From JBOIBN01 sp050739575 (GTDB lineage Bacteria; Pseudomonadota; Gammaproteobacteria; JAKDMP01): a stretch of 8,806 nt of DNA. The DNA is taken from positions 1 through 8,806 of the forward strand of contig JBOIBN010000081.1 of the NCBI GenBank assembly GCA_050739575.1, in the 5' to 3' direction. Under the pieces are notes generated by a model. The model worked only from the letters and a program-made list of their open reading frames with translations, did not search any database and was not told where the DNA came from. Position 1 is the stretch's first letter, and every line of letters starts with the position of its first letter. This document shows positions 7,168-8,806 of the stretch, piece by piece. The position numbers and the translations under genes are program-made.

Positions 7168-8198
7168 CCGTTCGCGAGCGTGACCCCGGCGACGCCGGCC
7201 TCGATCCTGCCGATCGGCCACGCCGCCAGATCGAGCTCGGCAAGTGCCGCGATCGCTCTGGCGAGTGCGTCCTTCGGCAGTACGGCGACGAGGCCGATGC
7301 CGAGGTTGAAGACGCGGAAAAGTTCGCCTTCCTCGATTCCGTCGGTGCGCGCGAGCCAGTCGAAGATCGGCGGTCGCGGCCAACTCGTCGGATCAATGAG
7401 AGCGCCGCAACCCGCGGGCAGCACACGCGGAAGATTCTCCACCAGGCCGCCGCCGGTAATGTGTGCGAGCGCATGCACCGGGCCTGAGGCAAGGAGTGCA
7501 CGGATTGCACGCACGTAGATAAGGGTGGGCTCGAGCAGCCAGTCGGCGAGCGGGCGGCCTTCGAACGCATCGTCGAGATTGGCGCCGCTCTGCTCGAGCA
7601 CCCGGCGGATGAGCGAGTAGCCGTTTGCGTGCGGGCCGCTCGAAGCGACGCCCAGCACCGCATCGCCGGGGCGGACCGTATCGCCGGTGAGGATTTCGTC
7701 GTGTTCGACAACGCCTACGCAAAAGCCCGCGAGATCGAAGTCCTTGCCGTCATAGAGTCCGGGAAGTTCCGCGGTTTCGCCGCCGACGAGCGCACAGCCG
7801 GCTTCGCGGCAACCGGCGGCGATGCCGGCAATCAGCCGTTCGCCCTGGTTCACGTCAAGCCGGCCGGAGGCATAGTAGTCGAGAAAGAACAGGGGCTCGG
7901 CGCCGGTCACGGCGACGTCGTTCGCGCACATCGCGACCAGATCGCGCCCGAGTCCATCGAGCCGGTCGGCGGCAAGCGCCAGCCTGAGCTTGGTGCCGAC
8001 CCCGTCGGTTCCGGCCACCAGCACCGGGTCAAGGTAACGCCCGGCCGGGAAGCGGAACAGGCTTGCAAAGCCGCCCAGCCCGGCGAGCACCTCGGGGCGC
8101 CGGGTCGAGGCCGCATGCGGCTTGATGCGTTTCACCAGCGCTTCGCCGGCGTCCATGTCTACGCCGGCGGCGCGGTAGTAAGGGGAGTCTAGACCCAT
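7164..8198 (-). CDS. purM: Phosphoribosylformylglycinamidine cyclo-ligase (PurM)
   Basis: PurM (AIR synthetase) closes the imidazole ring: FGAM + ATP gives AIR, the fifth step of purine synthesis. The protein is 344 residues (E. coli 345). Conserved motifs are DAGVDxDAG-like AGVDMDAGEALVKRI (11-25), GTDGVGTKL (63-71), CANDVAVTGAEPLFFLDYYA (91-110), GGETAELPG (139-147), SSGPHANGYSL (186-196) and HITGGGLVENLPRVLP (246-261). The ATG at 8198 aligns with the family N-terminus. An open frame continues upstream to 8714 but the added 172 residues are an antisense shadow of the DUF2066 gene. No strong ribosome binding site precedes this ATG. It is first in the purM-purN-DUF3108 operon; its stop overlaps the purN start. 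Confidence 0.97.
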   Translation of the reverse strand: MGLDSPYYRAAGVDMDAGEALVKRIKPHAASTRRPEVLAGLGGFASLFRFPAGRYLDPVLVAGTDGVGTKLRLALAADRLDGLGRDLVAMCANDVAVTGAEPLFFLDYYASGRLDVNQGERLIAGIAAGCREAGCALVGGETAELPGLYDGKDFDLAGFCVGVVEHDEILTGDTVRPGDAVLGVASSGPHANGYSLIRRVLEQSGANLDDAFEGRPLADWLLEPTLIYVRAIRALLASGPVHALAHITGGGLVENLPRVLPAGCGALIDPTSWPRPPIFDWLARTDGIEEGELFRVFNLGIGLVAVLPKDALARAIAALAELDLAAWPIGRIEAGVAGVTLANG

Positions 8199-8258
8199 AT
8201 GCTGTGGGAAAGGCGTAAATGCCTGTGCTATTTTACGGGCTTTGGGGACGATCAGATT
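8199..8258. promoter_or_regulatory. Divergent purM / DUF2066 promoter region
   Basis: The 60-bp spacer must serve both directions. On the minus strand TAAAAT (8230-8235) matches the sigma70 -10 consensus at five of six bases, 31 nt before the purM ATG, but no good -35 is seen at the right distance. Downstream of it lies AGGC-GTAAAT-GCCT (8211-8224), a small dyad in operator position. It does not match the PurR box (ACGCAAACGTTTGCGT-like) well. GGGGA (8244-8248) is the likely ribosome binding site for the plus-strand gene, 10 nt before its ATG. Confidence 0.4.
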
Positions 8259-8806
8259 ATGTCGCAGGGTCCAAAGCCGTTCCTGTTGCTCATCGCTTGC
8301 CTGCTGCTCGCCGCGGGAGCGAGCGCGGCAACTCCTCCGGACCTCTATGCCGCGGCAACGCCGGTTCCCGACCAGTCCGATGCCGCGCGCAACGCGGCGT
8401 TTGCGCGCGATCTCGCCGCCGTGTTCGTGAAGCTCAGCGGCAATCCGCAAGCGTCCCAATCCCCGGCACTTGCCTCGATGGTTGCCAATGCGGGTCAGTG
8501 GGTGGTCGAATTCCGCTATCAGCCGCAGGCCGGGAATCAGAACGGCGGCCTTGAACTGTGGGCGCACTTCGACGACAAGGCCGTGGATGCGGCACTCGCC
8601 CGCTCGGGTCTGGCGGTTTGGGGGAAGGAGCGACCTTCGGTGTTGGCCTGGGTGCTCACGCCTGCCGGCATTCTCGGTGATGATCCGGCCGATCCGGTGG
8701 CCACTGCGATGCATCAGGCCGCGCAGATGCGCGGCTTGCCGCTGGAACTTCCGCTGATGGATCTCGCCGATCAGAGGCAGGTCTCGGATTTCGATATCCG
8801 CACGCT
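8259..8806 (+). CDS. Exported DUF2066 domain protein (3' end outside the window)
   Basis: An ATG at 8259 opens a frame that runs through the window end (182 codons seen). It begins MSQGPKPFLLLIACLLLAAG and then ASA, a signal peptide with probable cleavage after residue 23. LIAC at 11-14 resembles a lipobox, but the hydrophobic core continues past it, so a normal signal peptide is more likely. From about residue 28 the sequence reads DLYAAATPVPDQSDAARNAA, then VFVKLSGNP (55-63), the characteristic start of DUF2066. The family's function is unknown. Its place next to purM, divergently transcribed, is a common gammaproteobacterial arrangement; a permease gene and hda often follow, outside this window. 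GC-rich codon use agrees with the core genome. Confidence 0.85.
   Translation, partial: MSQGPKPFLLLIACLLLAAGASAATPPDLYAAATPVPDQSDAARNAAFARDLAAVFVKLSGNPQASQSPALASMVANAGQWVVEFRYQPQAGNQNGGLELWAHFDDKAVDAALARSGLAVWGKERPSVLAWVLTPAGILGDDPADPVATAMHQAAQMRGLPLELPLMDLADQRQVSDFDIRT

Noticed and set aside
7168..7383. N-terminal extension of the purN frame to 290 codons
   Set aside because: The added residues are Arg-rich shadow sequence of purM; the ATG at 7167 with the ATGA overlap matches PurN length.
6598..7518. Plus-strand open frame of 306 codons opposite purN/purM
   Set aside because: Both opposing genes are unmistakable enzymes; long antisense frames are expected in GC-rich DNA.
8199..8714. N-terminal extension of the purM frame to 516 codons
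   Set aside because: The extension is an antisense shadow of the DUF2066 gene; PurM proteins are about 345 residues and begin at 8198.

Overview
The window reads as chromosomal DNA of a fairly high-GC gammaproteobacterium. The arrangement pepA<->lptF-lptG, apbC(mrp)-dcd and DUF2066<->purM-purN-DUF3108 is core gammaproteobacterial gene order, and the Dcd protein is the 188-residue type I associate with Pseudomonas/Xanthomonas-like lineages. I cannot name the genus. All functional calls come from reading the translated protein motifs; no database search was run.

Layout. Positions 1-34 (minus) hold the first codons of pepA (leucyl aminopeptidase), divergent from lptF (138-1232) and lptG (1222-2283). 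These two encode the inner-membrane permease subunits of the LPS transporter and overlap by 11 bp. After a 97-bp spacer with small palindromes come apbC/mrp (2381-3463, Fe-S carrier ATPase) and dcd (3475-4041, dCTP deaminase). dcd starts with TTG, and its ribosome binding site overlaps the apbC stop. Two hairpins (4050-4074 and the stronger 4138-4162) look like the end of this transcript.

From about 4163 to 5713 the DNA changes character. It is less GC-rich (spot counts near 52% against 62-75% in the flanking core genes). It contains palindromic and REP-like debris, a truncated and frameshifted gene end (about 4455-4653), a signal-peptide ankyrin-repeat gene (4650-5594) and a short stretch that reads like the start of an IS3-type OrfA (about 5631-5690). 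I interpret this as an accessory islet inserted between two core blocks. The frame that ends over the ankyrin ATG (ATGA overlap) suggests the ankyrin protein was once translationally coupled to a larger partner, possibly a toxin/effector with its immunity protein or an enzyme with its accessory protein. This is the most interesting part of the window, but the evidence is suggestive only.

From 5714 to 8198 (minus) runs a tight operon purM-purN-DUF3108: purM/purN overlap by 4 bp (ATGA) and purN/DUF3108 by 10 bp. PurN and PurM catalyse two early steps of purine synthesis; DUF3108 is an exported protein of unknown function that rides on this transcript. A 60-bp divergent spacer separates purM from a DUF2066 gene (8259 to the window end, partial), another exported protein of unknown function. 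No tRNA, rRNA, CRISPR array or complete insertion sequence was seen.
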